The translations under genes and the position numbers were made by a program. The notes beneath the pieces were generated by a model. That model worked only from the letters and a program-made list of their open reading frames with translations, was not told where the DNA came from and made no database searches. From NCBI RefSeq assembly GCF_002022275.1, contig NZ_MSDF01000013.1:284613-348612 (forward strand): a DNA stretch of 64,000 bases, written 5' to 3'. Source of the DNA: Pseudomonas fluorescens (GTDB lineage Bacteria; Pseudomonadota; Gammaproteobacteria; Pseudomonadales; Pseudomonadaceae). Below, in pieces: positions 36,073 through 45,563 of the stretch; the first letter of the stretch is position 1, and each line of letters opens with the position of its first letter.

Positions 36073-36075
36073 AAC

Positions 36076-36426
36076 TTAGAACTCCAGCCCAGCTTCACGA
36101 GCAGCATCAGCCAGCGCTTTCACGCGACCGTGGTACTTGAAGCCAGAGCGGTCGAAAGCCACTTGCGAGACGCCGGCGGCCTTAGCACGCGTAGCGACCA
36201 GCTGGCCAACCTTAGTGGCCGCGTCGATGTTGCCGGTGGCACCATCACGCAGTTCTTTGTCCAAAGTCGAGGCGCTTGCCAGGACTTGGTTGCCGTCGGC
36301 CGAGATGACCTGGGCGTAGATGTGCTGCGACGAGCGATACACGCAGAGACGCACGACTTCGAGTTCGTGCATTTTCAGGCGTGCTTTGCGAGCGCGACGC
36401 AGTCGAGTAACTTTTTTGTCGGTCAT
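36076..36426 (-). CDS. rplR: 50S ribosomal protein L18
   Basis: A 116-residue 5S rRNA-binding protein, one residue shorter than E. coli L18. The basic N-terminus ([18 protein letters not shown]) binds 5S rRNA and the fold ends with [26 protein letters not shown], the usual C-terminus. It lies ten bases after rplF and three before rpsE in the spc operon. Confidence 0.99.
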   Translation of the reverse strand: MTDKKVTRLRRARKARLKMHELEVVRLCVYRSSQHIYAQVISADGNQVLASASTLDKELRDGATGNIDAATKVGQLVATRAKAAGVSQVAFDRSGFKYHGRVKALADAAREAGLEF

Positions 36427-36436
36427 TTGCTATGCC

Positions 36437-36970
36437 CTACTTCTTCTTGGCTTCTTTACGACGGACGACTTCGTCCGCGTAGCGCACACCTTTGCCTTTG
36501 TACGGCTCTGGTGGACGGAAGTCGCGGATCTCAGCGGCCACCTGACCTACCAGCTGCTTATCAATACCCTTGATCAGGATATCGGTTTGGCTAGGGGTCT
36601 CAGCGGTGATGCCTTCCGGCAGTTCGTAATCCACTGGGTGCGAGAAGCCAAGGGCCAAGTTCAAAACCGTGCCTTTTGCTTGCGCTTTGTAACCAACACC
36701 GACCAGCTGGAGCTTACGCTCGAAGCCTTGGCTTACGCCTTGGACCATGTTGTTTACCAACGCACGCGTGGTACCGGCCATTGCGCGAGTTTGTTGATCG
36801 CCATTGCGAGCAGCGAAACGCAACTCACCAGCTTCTTCAACGATCTCAACGGACGAATGGATGTTCAGTTCAAGAGTGCCCTTGGCACCCTTCACCGAAA
36901 GCTGTTGGCCTGCGAATTTTACTTCGACACCGGCTGGCAGCTTAACGGGGTTCTTAGCGACGCGAGACAT
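36437..36970 (-). CDS. rplF: 50S ribosomal protein L6
   Basis: A 177-residue protein near the GTPase centre of the 50S subunit, the same length as E. coli. Two similar alpha/beta halves: the first starts [22 protein letters not shown], the second has the signature [24 protein letters not shown] near the C-terminus. It is 12 bases after rpsH in the spc operon. Confidence 0.99.
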   Translation of the reverse strand: MSRVAKNPVKLPAGVEVKFAGQQLSVKGAKGTLELNIHSSVEIVEEAGELRFAARNGDQQTRAMAGTTRALVNNMVQGVSQGFERKLQLVGVGYKAQAKGTVLNLALGFSHPVDYELPEGITAETPSQTDILIKGIDKQLVGQVAAEIRDFRPPEPYKGKGVRYADEVVRRKEAKKK

Positions 36971-36982
36971 GCTTATCCCCCC

Positions 36983-37375
36983 TTAGAACACAGTGCAAAG
37001 AACTTCGCCGCCGACACCGGCAGCGCGCGCAGCACGATCCGTCATCACACCTTTGTTGGTGGAGACGATAGACACACCGAGACCGCCACGAACTTTCGGC
37101 AGATCTTCAGCGGACTTGTACTGACGCAGGCCTGGACGGCTAACGCGCTTCACTTCCTCGATGACCGAACGGCCTTCGAAGTACTTCAGCTCGATGGACA
37201 GCAGTGGTTTGGTTTCGCTGCTGATCTGATAACCCGCAATGTAGCCTTCGTCTTTCAGGACTTTGGCAACAGCTACCTTCAACTTGGAAGATGGCATGCT
37301 TACGACGGACTTTTCAGCCATCTGGGCATTACGGATACGAGTTAGCATGTCCGCTAACGGGTCCTGCATACTCAT
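36983..37375 (-). CDS. rpsH: 30S ribosomal protein S8
   Basis: A 130-residue primary 16S rRNA-binding protein, starting [18 protein letters not shown] and ending with the S8 signature [26 protein letters not shown] in two pieces. In E. coli S8 is the translational repressor of the spc operon, acting at the rplX-rplE junction. Here the gene is separated from rpsN by 208 bases that hold a terminator, a promoter and two hairpins with U-tracts. This gap is unusually long and suggests a separate control of S8 and the genes after it. Confidence 0.99.
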   Translation of the reverse strand: MSMQDPLADMLTRIRNAQMAEKSVVSMPSSKLKVAVAKVLKDEGYIAGYQISSETKPLLSIELKYFEGRSVIEEVKRVSRPGLRQYKSAEDLPKVRGGLGVSIVSTNKGVMTDRAARAAGVGGEVLCTVF

Positions 37376-37395
37376 GGGCTAGACGCTCCTAATAC

Positions 37396-37417
37396 AAAAA
37401 AATTAGCCTTGCGGCTA
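37396..37417 (-). terminator. Hairpin with GCAA loop and U7 just before rpsH
   Basis: On the minus strand TAGCC-GCAA-GGCTA forms a five-pair stem with a GNRA tetraloop, followed by AATTTTTTT. It lies between the predicted promoter and the rpsH ribosome site (AGGAG), and could act as an attenuator or as a protein or RNA contact site. The stem is short for a strong terminator. Confidence 0.5.
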
Positions 37418-37444
37418 CATATGTCGCCGAGAATCTCCGGGCAT

Positions 37445-37478
37445 AAAAAACACGGGCTCAGGCGAGCCGCGTATTTTA
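37445..37478 (-). promoter_or_regulatory. Second hairpin with U6 in rpsH leader
   Basis: GGCTC-GCCT-GAGCC, extended by ACG/CGT, is followed by TTTTTT (37445-37450). It overlaps the expected transcription start of the promoter at 37473-37501, so the complete stem would form only in RNA arriving from rpsN. It may therefore stop read-through from the first half of the spc operon. Confidence 0.5.
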
Positions 37479-37501
37479 GACATACTCCAGAAATGAAACA
37501 A
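37473..37501 (-). promoter_or_regulatory. Predicted internal promoter of spc operon, upstream of rpsH
   Basis: TTGTTT (37496-37501) and TAAAAT (37473-37478) are 17 bases apart on the minus strand, followed by a GC-rich discriminator ACGCGGCTCGCC. The discriminator resembles that of the tRNA promoter at 61314. It would drive rpsH-rplF-rplR-rpsE-rpmD-rplO-secY-rpmJ separately from the upstream genes. Confidence 0.65.
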
Positions 37502-37518
37502 GCCCCAAAAGGGGCTTG
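37499..37518 (-). terminator. Terminator after rpsN, inside spc operon
   Basis: A perfect eight-pair stem CAAGCCCC / GGGGCTTG with loop TTTT, followed on the minus strand by TTTCATTT. The tail is moderately U-rich, so termination is probably partial. It is about 65 bases after the rpsN stop. Confidence 0.7.
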
Positions 37519-37583
37519 ATCCAGATTCAAGGCCACCGGCGGTCAGTATCTTGCGATTCTGCCCACCGGGACGCTGAAAGTAC

Positions 37584-37889
37584 TTACCAGCTGGCTTTAA
37601 CCAGACCTGGGACGTCACCACGCATTGCCGCTTCACGCAGTTTGTTACGGCCGAGGCCGAACTTGCGGTAAACGCCGTGTGGACGACCGGTCAGGCGGCA
37701 GCGGTTACGCATGCGCGAGGCGCTTGCGTCACGTGGCTGCTTCTGCAGAGCTACTGTCGCTTCCCAACGTGCTTCTGGACTTGCGTTCAGATCAACGATG
37801 ATTGCTTTCAGTGCTGCACGCTTCTTGGCGTACTTGGCAACCGTGAGCTGACGCTTCAGCTCGCGGTTTTTCATGCTCATCTTGGCCAT
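37584..37889 (-). CDS. rpsN: 30S ribosomal protein S14, zinc-free form
   Basis: A 101-residue protein of the 30S head, the long version without the CxxC zinc ribbon: only one Cys is present ([14 protein letters not shown]). It starts [14 protein letters not shown] at the ATG at 37889; a longer frame to 37955 overlaps rplE and is spurious. It follows rplE by 13 bases. After it comes the unusual 208-base regulatory gap. Confidence 0.98.
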   Translation of the reverse strand: MAKMSMKNRELKRQLTVAKYAKKRAALKAIIVDLNASPEARWEATVALQKQPRDASASRMRNRCRLTGRPHGVYRKFGLGRNKLREAAMRGDVPGLVKASW

Positions 37890-37902
37890 GGTCCTACTCC
37901 AA

Positions 37903-38442
37903 TCAGTTGCGGAACGGGAATTTGAAAGCACGCAACAGGGCGCGACCTTCATCATCGTTCTTGGCAGTGGTGGTCAGGGTGATGTCCAGACCGCGGAGAG
38001 CATCGATCTTGTCGTAGTCGATTTCCGGGAAGATGATCTGCTCTTTCACGCCCATGCTGTAGTTACCACGACCATCGAAGGACTTGGCATTCAGGCCGCG
38101 GAAGTCGCGGACCCGAGGCAGGGAGATCGACAGCAGACGATCCAGGAATTCGTACATACGCTCACGGCGCAGAGTCACTTTGACGCCGATCGGCCAACCT
38201 TCACGGACTTTAAAGCCAGCGATGGATTTCCGAGCGTAAGTCACAACGACTTTTTGACCGGTGATCTTTTCCAGGTCAGCTACAGCGTGCTCGATGACTT
38301 TTTTGTCGCCGACCGCTTCGCCCAGACCCATGTTCAGGGTGATTTTGGTAACGCGTGGAACTTCCATCACGTTCGAAAGCTTAAGTTCTTCCTTAAGTTT
38401 CGGTGCGATTTCTTTCCAGTAAATCTCTTTTAGTCGTGCCAT
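37903..38442 (-). CDS. rplE: 50S ribosomal protein L5
   Basis: A 179-residue 5S rRNA-binding protein of the central protuberance, equal in length to E. coli. Signatures: [20 protein letters not shown] at the start, LNMGLGEAV, and [19 protein letters not shown]. It is 20 bases after rplX. In E. coli S8 binds mRNA at the beginning of this gene to repress the operon; I did not find a clear copy of that structure by eye. Confidence 0.99.
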   Translation of the reverse strand: MARLKEIYWKEIAPKLKEELKLSNVMEVPRVTKITLNMGLGEAVGDKKVIEHAVADLEKITGQKVVVTYARKSIAGFKVREGWPIGVKVTLRRERMYEFLDRLLSISLPRVRDFRGLNAKSFDGRGNYSMGVKEQIIFPEIDYDKIDALRGLDITLTTTAKNDDEGRALLRAFKFPFRN

Positions 38443-38462
38443 GGTCTTCTACCTAGCAGTGT

Positions 38463-38777
38463 TCAAGCATCAACCGCTTTTTGGGTCGACTTGAAGACAC
38501 GAATTTTCTTGCCATCTTCTACTTTGAAACCAACGCGGTCAGCCTTGTTGGTTTCGCCATTGAAAATAGCGACGTTAGAAGCGTCCAGTGGAGCTTCTTT
38601 TTCGACGATACCGCCTTGTACGCCCGACATCGGGTTAGGCTTGGTATGACGCTTAACCAGGTTCAGACCACCGATAACCAGACGGTTATTAGCGAGAACC
38701 TTAAGCACCTTACCGCGCTTACCTTTGTCTTTGCCGGCGATCACGATGATCTCGTCGTCACGACGAATCTTTTGCAT
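38463..38777 (-). CDS. rplX: 50S ribosomal protein L24
   Basis: A 104-residue assembly-initiator protein, same length as E. coli. The KOW motif is at the N-terminus ([21 protein letters not shown]), followed by the family stretch [12 protein letters not shown] and a C-terminal tail [10 protein letters not shown]. It lies 11 bases after rplN in the first part of the spc operon. Confidence 0.99.
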   Translation of the reverse strand: MQKIRRDDEIIVIAGKDKGKRGKVLKVLANNRLVIGGLNLVKRHTKPNPMSGVQGGIVEKEAPLDASNVAIFNGETNKADRVGFKVEDGKKIRVFKSTQKAVDA

Positions 38778-38788
38778 GTCGGATCTCC

Positions 38789-39157
38789 TTACAGCACTTC
38801 TGGGGCGAGCGAGACGATCTTCATGAACTTCTCAGTACGAAGTTCACGGGTCACTGGCCCAAAGATACGGGTGCCGATCGGCTCTTGCTTGTTGTTCAGA
38901 AGAACAGCAGCGTTGCCATCAAAGCGGATAATGGAGCCATCAGCACGACGTACGCCGTGACGAGTGCGGACTACAACAGCAGTCATCACTTGGCCTTTTT
39001 TCACTTTACCGCGAGGAATTGCTTCCTTCACGGTAACCTTGATGATGTCACCGATACCAGCGTAACGACGATGGGAGCCACCCAGCACCTTGATGCACAT
39101 AACACGGCGAGCGCCGCTGTTATCGGCCACATCGAGCATGGATTGAGTCTGAATCAT
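38789..39157 (-). CDS. rplN: 50S ribosomal protein L14
   Basis: A 122-residue five-stranded beta-barrel protein at the subunit interface. It begins [23 protein letters not shown] and contains the signature [15 protein letters not shown], ending [10 protein letters not shown]. In E. coli it is the first gene of the spc operon. Here it follows rpsQ by 23 bases with no terminator in between, so S10 and spc genes are probably co-transcribed at this point. Confidence 0.99.
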   Translation of the reverse strand: MIQTQSMLDVADNSGARRVMCIKVLGGSHRRYAGIGDIIKVTVKEAIPRGKVKKGQVMTAVVVRTRHGVRRADGSIIRFDGNAAVLLNNKQEPIGTRIFGPVTRELRTEKFMKIVSLAPEVL

Positions 39158-39180
39158 ATAATTTCTCCGACCCCTAGTCC

Positions 39181-39447
39181 TTAGACTTCCACAGCGCGTT
39201 CGAGAACATCAACCAATGCCCAAGACTTGGTCTTGGCCAGCGGACGAGTTTCACGAATAGTGACTTTGTCGCCGATGTGGCACTGATTGGTTTCGTCGTG
39301 CGCGTGCAGCTTAGTCGAACGCTTAACATATTTACCGTAGATCGGGTGCTTAACGCGACGCTCGATCAAAACGGTGATGGTTTTGTCCATCTTGTCGCTG
39401 ACAACACGGCCAGTCAGCGTACGGACAGTCTTTTCGGCTTCAGCCAT
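39181..39447 (-). CDS. rpsQ: 30S ribosomal protein S17
   Basis: An 88-residue OB-fold primary 16S rRNA-binding protein, four residues longer than E. coli. Start chosen at the ATG 39447 ([13 protein letters not shown]), since the GTG at 39453 is inside the rpmC coding end. The signature is [21 protein letters not shown]. Last gene of the S10 operon; the ATG lies two bases after the rpmC TGA. Confidence 0.98.
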   Translation of the reverse strand: MAEAEKTVRTLTGRVVSDKMDKTITVLIERRVKHPIYGKYVKRSTKLHAHDETNQCHIGDKVTIRETRPLAKTKSWALVDVLERAVEV

Positions 39448-39449
39448 GA

Positions 39450-39641
39450 TCACTTACCTGCCTGCTGGTTAAGCACAGTCTTCACGCGAGCGATGTCACG
39501 CTTAACTTGCGAGAGCAGATGAGACTGCCCCAACTGGCCAGTTGCTTTCTGCATACGCAGATTGAACTGGTCGCGCAGCAAGCCGAGCAATTGCTCGTTC
39601 AGCTGCTGTGCGGATTTTTCACGAAGTTCATTCGCTTTCAT
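39450..39641 (-). CDS. rpmC: 50S ribosomal protein L29
   Basis: A 63-residue antiparallel coiled-coil protein at the tunnel exit, a docking site for trigger factor and SRP with L23. It starts [18 protein letters not shown] at the ATG at 39641, which overlaps the rplP TGA (ATGA). The C-terminus is [16 protein letters not shown]. Length matches E. coli exactly. Confidence 0.98.
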
Positions 39642-40054
39642 CACATCACCGTCCGTTTAACAAAGGAGGTGGCGAGCGGCAGCTTTGCAGCAGCCAGGGC
39701 GAAAGCCTCACGCGCCAGCTCTTCAGTAACACCCTCGATTTCATACAGGACTTTGCCTGGCTGAATCTGGGCAACCCAATATTCCACGTTACCCTTACCT
39801 TTACCCATACGAACTTCGAGGGGCTTTTTGGAGATAGGCTTGTCCGGGAATACACGGATCCAGATCTTGCCGCCACGTTTAACGTGACGGGTCAGTGCAC
39901 GACGCGCTGACTCGATCTGACGAGCGGTGAGACGACCACGAGCTACAGACTTCAGCGCGAACTCGCCGAAGCTGACTTTGCTACCGCGCTGAGCCAGACC
40001 ACGGTTGTGGCCTGTCATCTGCTTGCGGAACTTCGTACGCTTAGGTTGCAACAT
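39641..40054 (-). CDS. rplP: 50S ribosomal protein L16
   Basis: A 137-residue protein that contacts A-site tRNA near the peptidyl-transferase centre. It starts [19 protein letters not shown] and contains the conserved [22 protein letters not shown], including the Arg that is hydroxylated in E. coli. It ends KRTVM. Overlap with rpmC is one base of the stop (ATGA) and it lies 12 bases after rpsC. Confidence 0.99.
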
Positions 40055-40066
40055 TTGGCGTACCCC

Positions 40067-40753
40067 TTACTTAGCAGCTTTTTTACGAGGCGCTGGTGCT
40101 TGTGGTTTCAGTTCTTCTTGGCGACCACCAATTACTTCGCCTTTGAAGATCCAAACCTTTACACCGATCACACCGTAAGTGGTGTGAGCTTCGTAGTTGG
40201 CATAGTCGATGTCGGCACGCAGGGTGTGCAGTGGCACACGACCTTCGCGATACCATTCAGTACGTGCGATTTCAGCACCGCCGAGACGACCGCTCACTTG
40301 GATTTTGATGCCTTTGGCACCAATGCGCATGGCGTTCTGTACAGCGCGCTTCATAGCGCGACGGAACATTACGCGACGCTCCAGCTGCTGAGCTACGCTC
40401 TGCGCAACCAGCATACCGTCGAGCTCCGGCTTGCGGATCTCTTCGATATTGATGTGCACAGGCACACCCATTTGCTTGGTCAGGTCCTGACGCAGTTTCT
40501 CAACATCTTCACCTTTCTTCCCGATAACGATACCTGGACGAGCGGTGTGGATGGTGATACGTGCAGTTTGCGCCGGACGATGGATATCGATACGGCTTAC
40601 GGACGCGCTTTTTAGTTTGTCTTGGAGATACTCACGCACCTTCAGATCAGCGAACAAATAGTCCGCATAAGTCCGACCGTCTGCGTACCAGACGGAGGTG
40701 TGCTCCTTGACGATTCCCAGGCGAATGCCAATGGGATGTACTTTCTGACCCAT
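40067..40753 (-). CDS. rpsC: 30S ribosomal protein S3
   Basis: A 228-residue protein of the mRNA entry tunnel with helicase function. It starts [18 protein letters not shown] at the ATG at 40753; a longer frame to 40837 runs into rplV and is spurious. The KH domain holds [14 protein letters not shown] (GKKG loop, about residue 70), and the C-domain contains [17 protein letters not shown] sequence ([13 protein letters not shown]). The tail is rich in Lys, Ala and Pro. 13 bases after rplV. Confidence 0.98.
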
Positions 40754-40766
40754 CTCTTCGACTCCG

Positions 40767-41099
40767 TTACTTGTCAGCAACCTTGACAGTGATATGGCAA
40801 GACCGCTTGACGATGCGATCAGCACGGCCTTTGGCACGTGGCATGATGCGCTTCAGCGAACGCCCTTCGTTGACGAAAACGGTGCTGACCTTCAGGTCAT
40901 CAACGTCTGCGCCTTCGTTATGCTCGGCGTTGGCTACGGCCGACTCCAGCACTTTCTTCATGATCTCGGCGGCTTTCTTACTGCTGAAAGCCAACAAGTT
41001 GAGCGCTTCGCCCACCTTCTTCCCGCGGATCTGGTCGGCGACCAAGCGGGCTTTCTGGGCGGAGATTCGAGCGCCCGACAACTTAGCGGCTACTTCCAT
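40767..41099 (-). CDS. rplV: 50S ribosomal protein L22
   Basis: A 110-residue protein lining the exit tunnel, same length as E. coli. It starts [20 protein letters not shown] and has the tunnel-loop region [23 protein letters not shown] with no deletion of the kind that gives macrolide resistance. It lies 11 bases after rpsS. Confidence 0.99.
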
Positions 41100-41110
41100 T
41101 TCCTAACCCC

Positions 41111-41386
41111 TTAACGCTTGGCTTTCTTGTCTGCCACGTGCCCACGATAAGTGCGGGTACCGGCAAACTCGCCCAGTTTGTGGCCGACCATGTCTTCGTT
41201 AACGAGAACTGGGACGTGTTGACGACCGTTGTGTACTGCGATGGTCAGACCGACCATTTGTGGCAGGATCATCGAACGACGCGACCAGGTTTTCACCGGT
41301 TTGCGATCGTTCTTTTCCGCCGCCACTTCGATCTTCTTCAGTAGGTGAAGATCAATAAAAGGACCTTTTTTCAGAGAACGTGGCAC
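41111..41386 (-). CDS. rpsS: 30S ribosomal protein S19
   Basis: A 91-residue head protein that bridges with S13 and contacts A-site tRNA. It starts [18 protein letters not shown] and has the S19 signature [31 protein letters not shown] in two halves. One residue shorter than E. coli. It lies 16 bases after rplB in the S10 operon. Confidence 0.99.
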   Translation of the reverse strand: MPRSLKKGPFIDLHLLKKIEVAAEKNDRKPVKTWSRRSMILPQMVGLTIAVHNGRQHVPVLVNEDMVGHKLGEFAGTRTYRGHVADKKAKR

Positions 41387-41402
41387 TGTCGTATCCCTCT
41401 AT

Positions 41403-42227
41403 TTACTTGCGACGACGGACGATCATTTTGTCGGTACGCTTATTACCACGAGTCTTCGCGCCCTTAGTCGGGAAGCCCCATGGCGATACCGGATGACGAC
41501 CACCAGAGGTACGACCTTCACCACCACCGTGTGGGTGGTCAACCGGGTTCATGGCAACACCACGAACGGTTGGGCGAACGCCACGCCAGCGTTTGGCACC
41601 AGCTTTACCCAGCGAACGCAGGCTGTGCTCGGAGTTCGAGACTTCACCCAGGGTCGCGCGGCATTCAGCCAGCACTTTACGCATCTCACCAGAACGCAGA
41701 CGCAGGGTCACGTAGACACCTTCACGAGCGATCAGCTGAGCCGAAGCACCAGCGGAACGAGCGATTTGCGCGCCTTTACCTGGCTTCAATTCGATGCCGT
41801 GTACGGTGCTACCAACTGGAATGTTACGCAGTTGCAGAGCGTTGCCCGGCTTGATCGGTGCCAGAGCACCTGCGATCAGCTGGTCGCCAGCACTCACGCC
41901 TTTAGGGGCGATGATGTAGCGACGCTCGCCATCTGCGTACAGCAGCAGAGCGATGTGAGCAGTACGGTTTGGATCGTATTCGATACGCTCGACAGTGGCA
42001 GCGATGCCATCTTTGTCGTTGCGACGGAAGTCGACCAGACGATAATGCTGCTTATGGCCACCACCGATGTGACGAGTGGTAATACGACCATTGTTGTTAC
42101 GACCACCAGTCTTCGATTTTTTCTCGAGCAGCGGTGCGTGAGGAGCGCCTTTATGCAGCTCCTGGTTGACCACCTTGACCACAAAACGGCGGCCAGGGGA
42201 AGTCGGTTTGCATTTAACGATTGCCAT
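41403..42227 (-). CDS. rplB: 50S ribosomal protein L2
   Basis: A 274-residue protein needed for subunit joining and peptidyl-transferase activity. It starts [19 protein letters not shown]. The catalytically important His near residue 229 is in [15 protein letters not shown], and the C-terminus is [17 protein letters not shown]. One residue longer than E. coli. It lies 14 bases after rplW. Confidence 0.99.
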   Translation of the reverse strand: MAIVKCKPTSPGRRFVVKVVNQELHKGAPHAPLLEKKSKTGGRNNNGRITTRHIGGGHKQHYRLVDFRRNDKDGIAATVERIEYDPNRTAHIALLLYADGERRYIIAPKGVSAGDQLIAGALAPIKPGNALQLRNIPVGSTVHGIELKPGKGAQIARSAGASAQLIAREGVYVTLRLRSGEMRKVLAECRATLGEVSNSEHSLRSLGKAGAKRWRGVRPTVRGVAMNPVDHPHGGGEGRTSGGRHPVSPWGFPTKGAKTRGNKRTDKMIVRRRK

Positions 42228-42241
42228 GATGCACCCCTTCC

Positions 42242-42541
42242 TTACTCAGCACTGCTGCTGAAATCGAGATCTTGGCCTGGCTGAAGGGAGATAACTGCCT
42301 TCTTCCAGTCATTACGCTTGCCCAGACCGCGAGCAGTGCGCTTGCTCTTACCCAGAACATTCAGGGTAGTAACACGCTCTACTTTCACGCTGAACAGGCT
42401 TTCGACGGCCTTCTTGATTTCCAGCTTGGTTGCGTCAGTTGCAACCTTGAAAACGAACTGGCCTTTCTTGTCAGCCAGAACCGTAGCCTTTTCGGAAACG
42501 TGCGGGCCAAGCAGAACTTTAAATACGCGTTCCTGGTTCAT
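42242..42541 (-). CDS. rplW: 50S ribosomal protein L23
   Basis: A 99-residue protein at the tunnel exit, the main docking point for trigger factor and SRP. It begins [20 protein letters not shown] and has the loop [19 protein letters not shown] that reaches into the tunnel. Its ATG overlaps the rplD TGA by four bases (ATGA), so both are translated together. Confidence 0.99.
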
Positions 42542-43140
42542 CCCAGCAGCTCCTCGAATTTCTTCACGGCCGACACGGTGATCAACACCTTGTCGTATGC
42601 GATCAGACTAACTGGATCGGAACCTTGCACGTCACGTACATCAACGTGTGGCAGGTTGCGAGCAGCCAGGTACAGGTTCTGATCAACAGCTTCAGACACG
42701 ATCAAAACGTCGGTCAGGCTCATGTTGTTCAGTTTGCCCAGCAGATCTTTGGTTTTTGGACTTTCAACAGCGAAGTCTTGAACCACGACCAGACGGTCAG
42801 TACGCACGAGTTCAGCAAGGATGGAGCGCAGAGCTGCGCGGTACATCTTCTTGTTGAGCTTCTGCGAGTGATCCTGTGGACGAGCTGCGAAAGTGGTACC
42901 ACCGCCACGCCAGATAGGGCTACGGATAGTACCGGCACGCGCACGGCCAGTACCTTTCTGACGCCAAGGGCGCTTACCGCCACCACGAACGTCGGAACGG
43001 GTCTTTTGCTGCTTGCTACCTTGACGGCCGCCGGCCATGTAGGCCACGACTGCTTGGTGAACCAGCGTCTCGTTGAACTCGCCGCCAAACGTCAGTTCGG
43101 AAACTTCGATCGCTTGAGCGTCATTTACATTTAATTGCAT
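42538..43140 (-). CDS. rplD: 50S ribosomal protein L4
   Basis: A 200-residue assembly and exit-tunnel protein. The extended loop inserted in the tunnel (about 45-90) has [22 protein letters not shown] and RSPIWRGGG, with no deletion. In E. coli L4 also represses the S10 operon; the leader between the predicted promoter and rpsJ here is only about 55 bases, too short for the full E. coli structure. It is 12 bases after rplC. Confidence 0.99.
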
Positions 43141-43152
43141 GTCAGCTTCCCC

Positions 43153-43788
43153 TTAACCGCGAGCCTTGGCCGCTGGACGTACAACCAGGTTGCCGCCAGT
43201 AGCGCCAGGAACAGCACCCTTGACCAACAACAGATTGCGTTCAGCGTCGACGCGCACTACTTCGAGGGACTGCACGGTCACGCGCTCAGCGCCCATATGA
43301 CCGGACATTTTTTTGCCCTTGAATACACGACCAGGAGTCTGGCACTGGCCAATAGAGCCCGGGACGCGGTGGGAGACGGAGTTACCGTGAGTGTTGTCTT
43401 GGCCACGGAAATTCCAACGCTTGATCGTACCCTGAAAGCCTTTACCCTTGGACTGACCGGTTACATCAACCAGTTGACCAGCGGCGAAGATTTCAGCGTT
43501 GATCAGATCGCCAGCCTGGTAGTCGCCGTCTTCGAGACGGAACTCCATAACAGTGCGACCCGCTGCAACGTTTGCTTTAGCGAAGTGACCTGCTTGAGCA
43601 GCAGTCACGCGCGAAGCACGACGCTCGCCGACAGTGACTTGCACTGCACGATAGCCATCGGTCTCTTCAGTTTTGAACTGGGTGACGCGATTCGGTTCGA
43701 TCTCAATGACCGTGACCGGAATGGAGACACCTTCTTCGGTGAAAATACGGGTCATACCGCATTTACGACCGACTACACCAATAGTCAT
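43153..43788 (-). CDS. rplC: 50S ribosomal protein L3
   Basis: A 211-residue protein close to the peptidyl-transferase centre. Start chosen at the ATG 43788 ([16 protein letters not shown]), since a longer frame to 43821 has no family similarity. The region [20 protein letters not shown] contains the Gln that is methylated by PrmB in other bacteria. It is 81 bases after rpsJ, a gap with no terminator that I can see. Confidence 0.98.
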   Translation of the reverse strand: MTIGVVGRKCGMTRIFTEEGVSIPVTVIEIEPNRVTQFKTEETDGYRAVQVTVGERRASRVTAAQAGHFAKANVAAGRTVMEFRLEDGDYQAGDLINAEIFAAGQLVDVTGQSKGKGFQGTIKRWNFRGQDNTHGNSVSHRVPGSIGQCQTPGRVFKGKKMSGHMGAERVTVQSLEVVRVDAERNLLLVKGAVPGATGGNLVVRPAAKARG

Positions 43789-43869
43789 GTTGTAAACCTC
43801 ATGAGTGTACGGGGCTTTCACCCGCTATGGCCGCCCATTTCAGAGCGTTACACGACTAAGACCCAAGTC

Positions 43870-44181
43870 TTAGCCGAGGCTGATCTGTACTTCCACACCG
43901 GCCGCCAGATCGAGCTTCATAAGTGCATCAACGGTTTTATCCGTTGGCTGGACGATGTCCAGTACGCGCTTATGAGTACGGATCTCGTACTGGTCACGCG
44001 CGTCTTTGTTGACGTGCGGGGAGACCAGAACGGTGAACCGCTCTTTACGGGTAGGCAGTGGAATTGGACCACGCACTTGAGCACCAGTACGTTTCGCGGT
44101 TTCCACGATTTCCTGGGTGGATTGGTCGATCAGGCGATGGTCAAAAGCCTTCAACCTGATACGGATTTGCTGATTTTGCAT
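43870..44181 (-). CDS. rpsJ: 30S ribosomal protein S10
   Basis: A 103-residue protein, the same length as E. coli, which in complex with NusB also acts in rRNA antitermination. It starts [21 protein letters not shown] and has [12 protein letters not shown] and the C-terminal SLG. First gene of the S10 operon. It is preceded by a near-consensus promoter and, further upstream, by the tuf terminator. Confidence 0.99.
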
Positions 44182-44243
44182 TGGATTTCAGACTCCGGCT
44201 GCTATTCCCAGCGAGCGCAATACGCCCGTTAAAAGGAGGCGCA

Positions 44244-44272
44244 ATTCTATAGACGCCCCAGATAGGTGTCAA
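44244..44272 (-). promoter_or_regulatory. Predicted S10-operon promoter
   Basis: TTGACA (44267-44272) and TAGAAT (44244-44249) are exactly 17 bases apart on the minus strand, with a GC-rich sequence TGCGCCTCC after the -10. The start is about 55 bases before rpsJ. A perfect -35 and near-perfect -10 mark a strong sigma-70 promoter. Confidence 0.85.
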
Positions 44273-44276
44273 CCCA

Positions 44277-44310
44277 ATAAAAAAGGCCCCCGCTAAGCGG
44301 GGGCCTTCTC
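44277..44310 (-). terminator. Terminator after tuf
   Basis: GGCCCCCGC and GCGGGGGCC make a nine-pair stem with a three-base loop (44285-44305), followed on the minus strand by TTTTTTATT. It closes the str operon just upstream of the S10 promoter. Confidence 0.95.
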
Positions 44311-44339
44311 AAAACATTGAGCCATCTCGAAAGAGATAA

Positions 44340-45533
44340 TTACTCGATGATTTTAGCTACAACGCCAGCACCAACGGTACGGCCGCCTTCACGGATAGCG
44401 AAGCGCAGACCGTCTTCCATAGCGATGGTTTTGATCAGGGTGACAACCATTTTGATGTTGTCGCCTGGCATTACCATTTCTACGCCTTCCGGCAGTTCGC
44501 AGTTACCGGTTACGTCGGTAGTACGGAAGTAGAACTGTGGACGGTAGCCTTTGAAGAACGGAGTGTGACGACCGCCTTCTTCTTTGCTCAGCACGTACAC
44601 TTCAGCTTCGAACTTGGTGTGCGGCTTAACCGAACCTGGCTTAACCAGAACCTGGCCACGCTCAACGTCGTCACGCTTGGTACCACGCAGCAGAACGCCG
44701 CAGTTCTCGCCAGCACGACCTTCGTCGAGCAGCTTACGGAACATTTCAACACCGGTGCAGGTGGTGACGGTAGTGTCACGCAGACCAACGATTTCCAGTG
44801 GATCTTGAACCTTAACGATACCGCGCTCGATACGACCAGTCACAACAGTACCGCGACCGGAGATCGAGAATACGTCTTCGATTGGCATCAGGAACGGCTT
44901 GTCGATAACGCGCACTGGATCTGGAATGTAGCTGTCCAGAGTCTCAACCAGTTTCTTAACGGACGTGGTGCCCATTTCGTTGTCGTCTTTGCCTTCCAGA
45001 GCCATACGAGCAGAACCGATGATGATCGGAGTGTCGTCGCCTGGGAAGTCGTAAGTGCTCAGCAGATCGCGCACTTCCATCTCAACAAGTTCCAGCAGCT
45101 CAGCGTCGTCTACCAGGTCAGCCTTGTTCAGGTAAACCACGATGTACGGAACGCCAACCTGACGGGACAGCAGGATGTGCTCACGGGTTTGTGGCATCGG
45201 ACCATCAGCGGCCGAACAAACCAGGATAGCGCCGTCCATTTGAGCAGCACCGGTGATCATGTTCTTCACATAGTCAGCGTGACCTGGGCAGTCAACGTGA
45301 GCGTAGTGACGGATCAGCGAGTTGTATTCAACGTGAGCGGTGTTGATGGTGATACCACGAGCTTTTTCTTCTGGCGCGCTGTCGATCTTGTCGAAGTCAA
45401 CGATAGCCGAACCGAAAATCTCGGAGCAAACACGAGTCAGAGCAGCAGTCAGCGTAGTTTTACCGTGGTCAACGTGACCGATGGTGCCAACGTTGACGTG
45501 CGGTAGGGAACGATCAAATTTTTCTTTAGCCAC
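44340..45533 (-). CDS. tuf: Elongation factor Tu (only tuf in window)
   Basis: A 397-residue GTPase that delivers aminoacyl-tRNA to the ribosome. G-motifs: [10 protein letters not shown] (19-28), DCPGHADY (about 81-88), NKAD (about 136-139) and SA(R/L)-type G5. Domains 2 and 3 follow, ending [11 protein letters not shown], with kirromycin-contact residues of normal type. It is the last gene of the str operon (rpsL-rpsG-fusA-tuf), 30 bases after fusA. The second tuf copy that many gammaproteobacteria carry between tRNA-Thr and tRNA-Trp is missing from its place in this window. Confidence 0.99.
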   Translation of the reverse strand: MAKEKFDRSLPHVNVGTIGHVDHGKTTLTAALTRVCSEIFGSAIVDFDKIDSAPEEKARGITINTAHVEYNSLIRHYAHVDCPGHADYVKNMITGAAQMDGAILVCSAADGPMPQTREHILLSRQVGVPYIVVYLNKADLVDDAELLELVEMEVRDLLSTYDFPGDDTPIIIGSARMALEGKDDNEMGTTSVKKLVETLDSYIPDPVRVIDKPFLMPIEDVFSISGRGTVVTGRIERGIVKVQDPLEIVGLRDTTVTTCTGVEMFRKLLDEGRAGENCGVLLRGTKRDDVERGQVLVKPGSVKPHTKFEAEVYVLSKEEGGRHTPFFKGYRPQFYFRTTDVTGNCELPEGVEMVMPGDNIKMVVTLIKTIAMEDGLRFAIREGGRTVGAGVVAKIIE

Positions 45534-45563
45534 GACAATTAACTCCTTGCCTAAAGGACTGAA

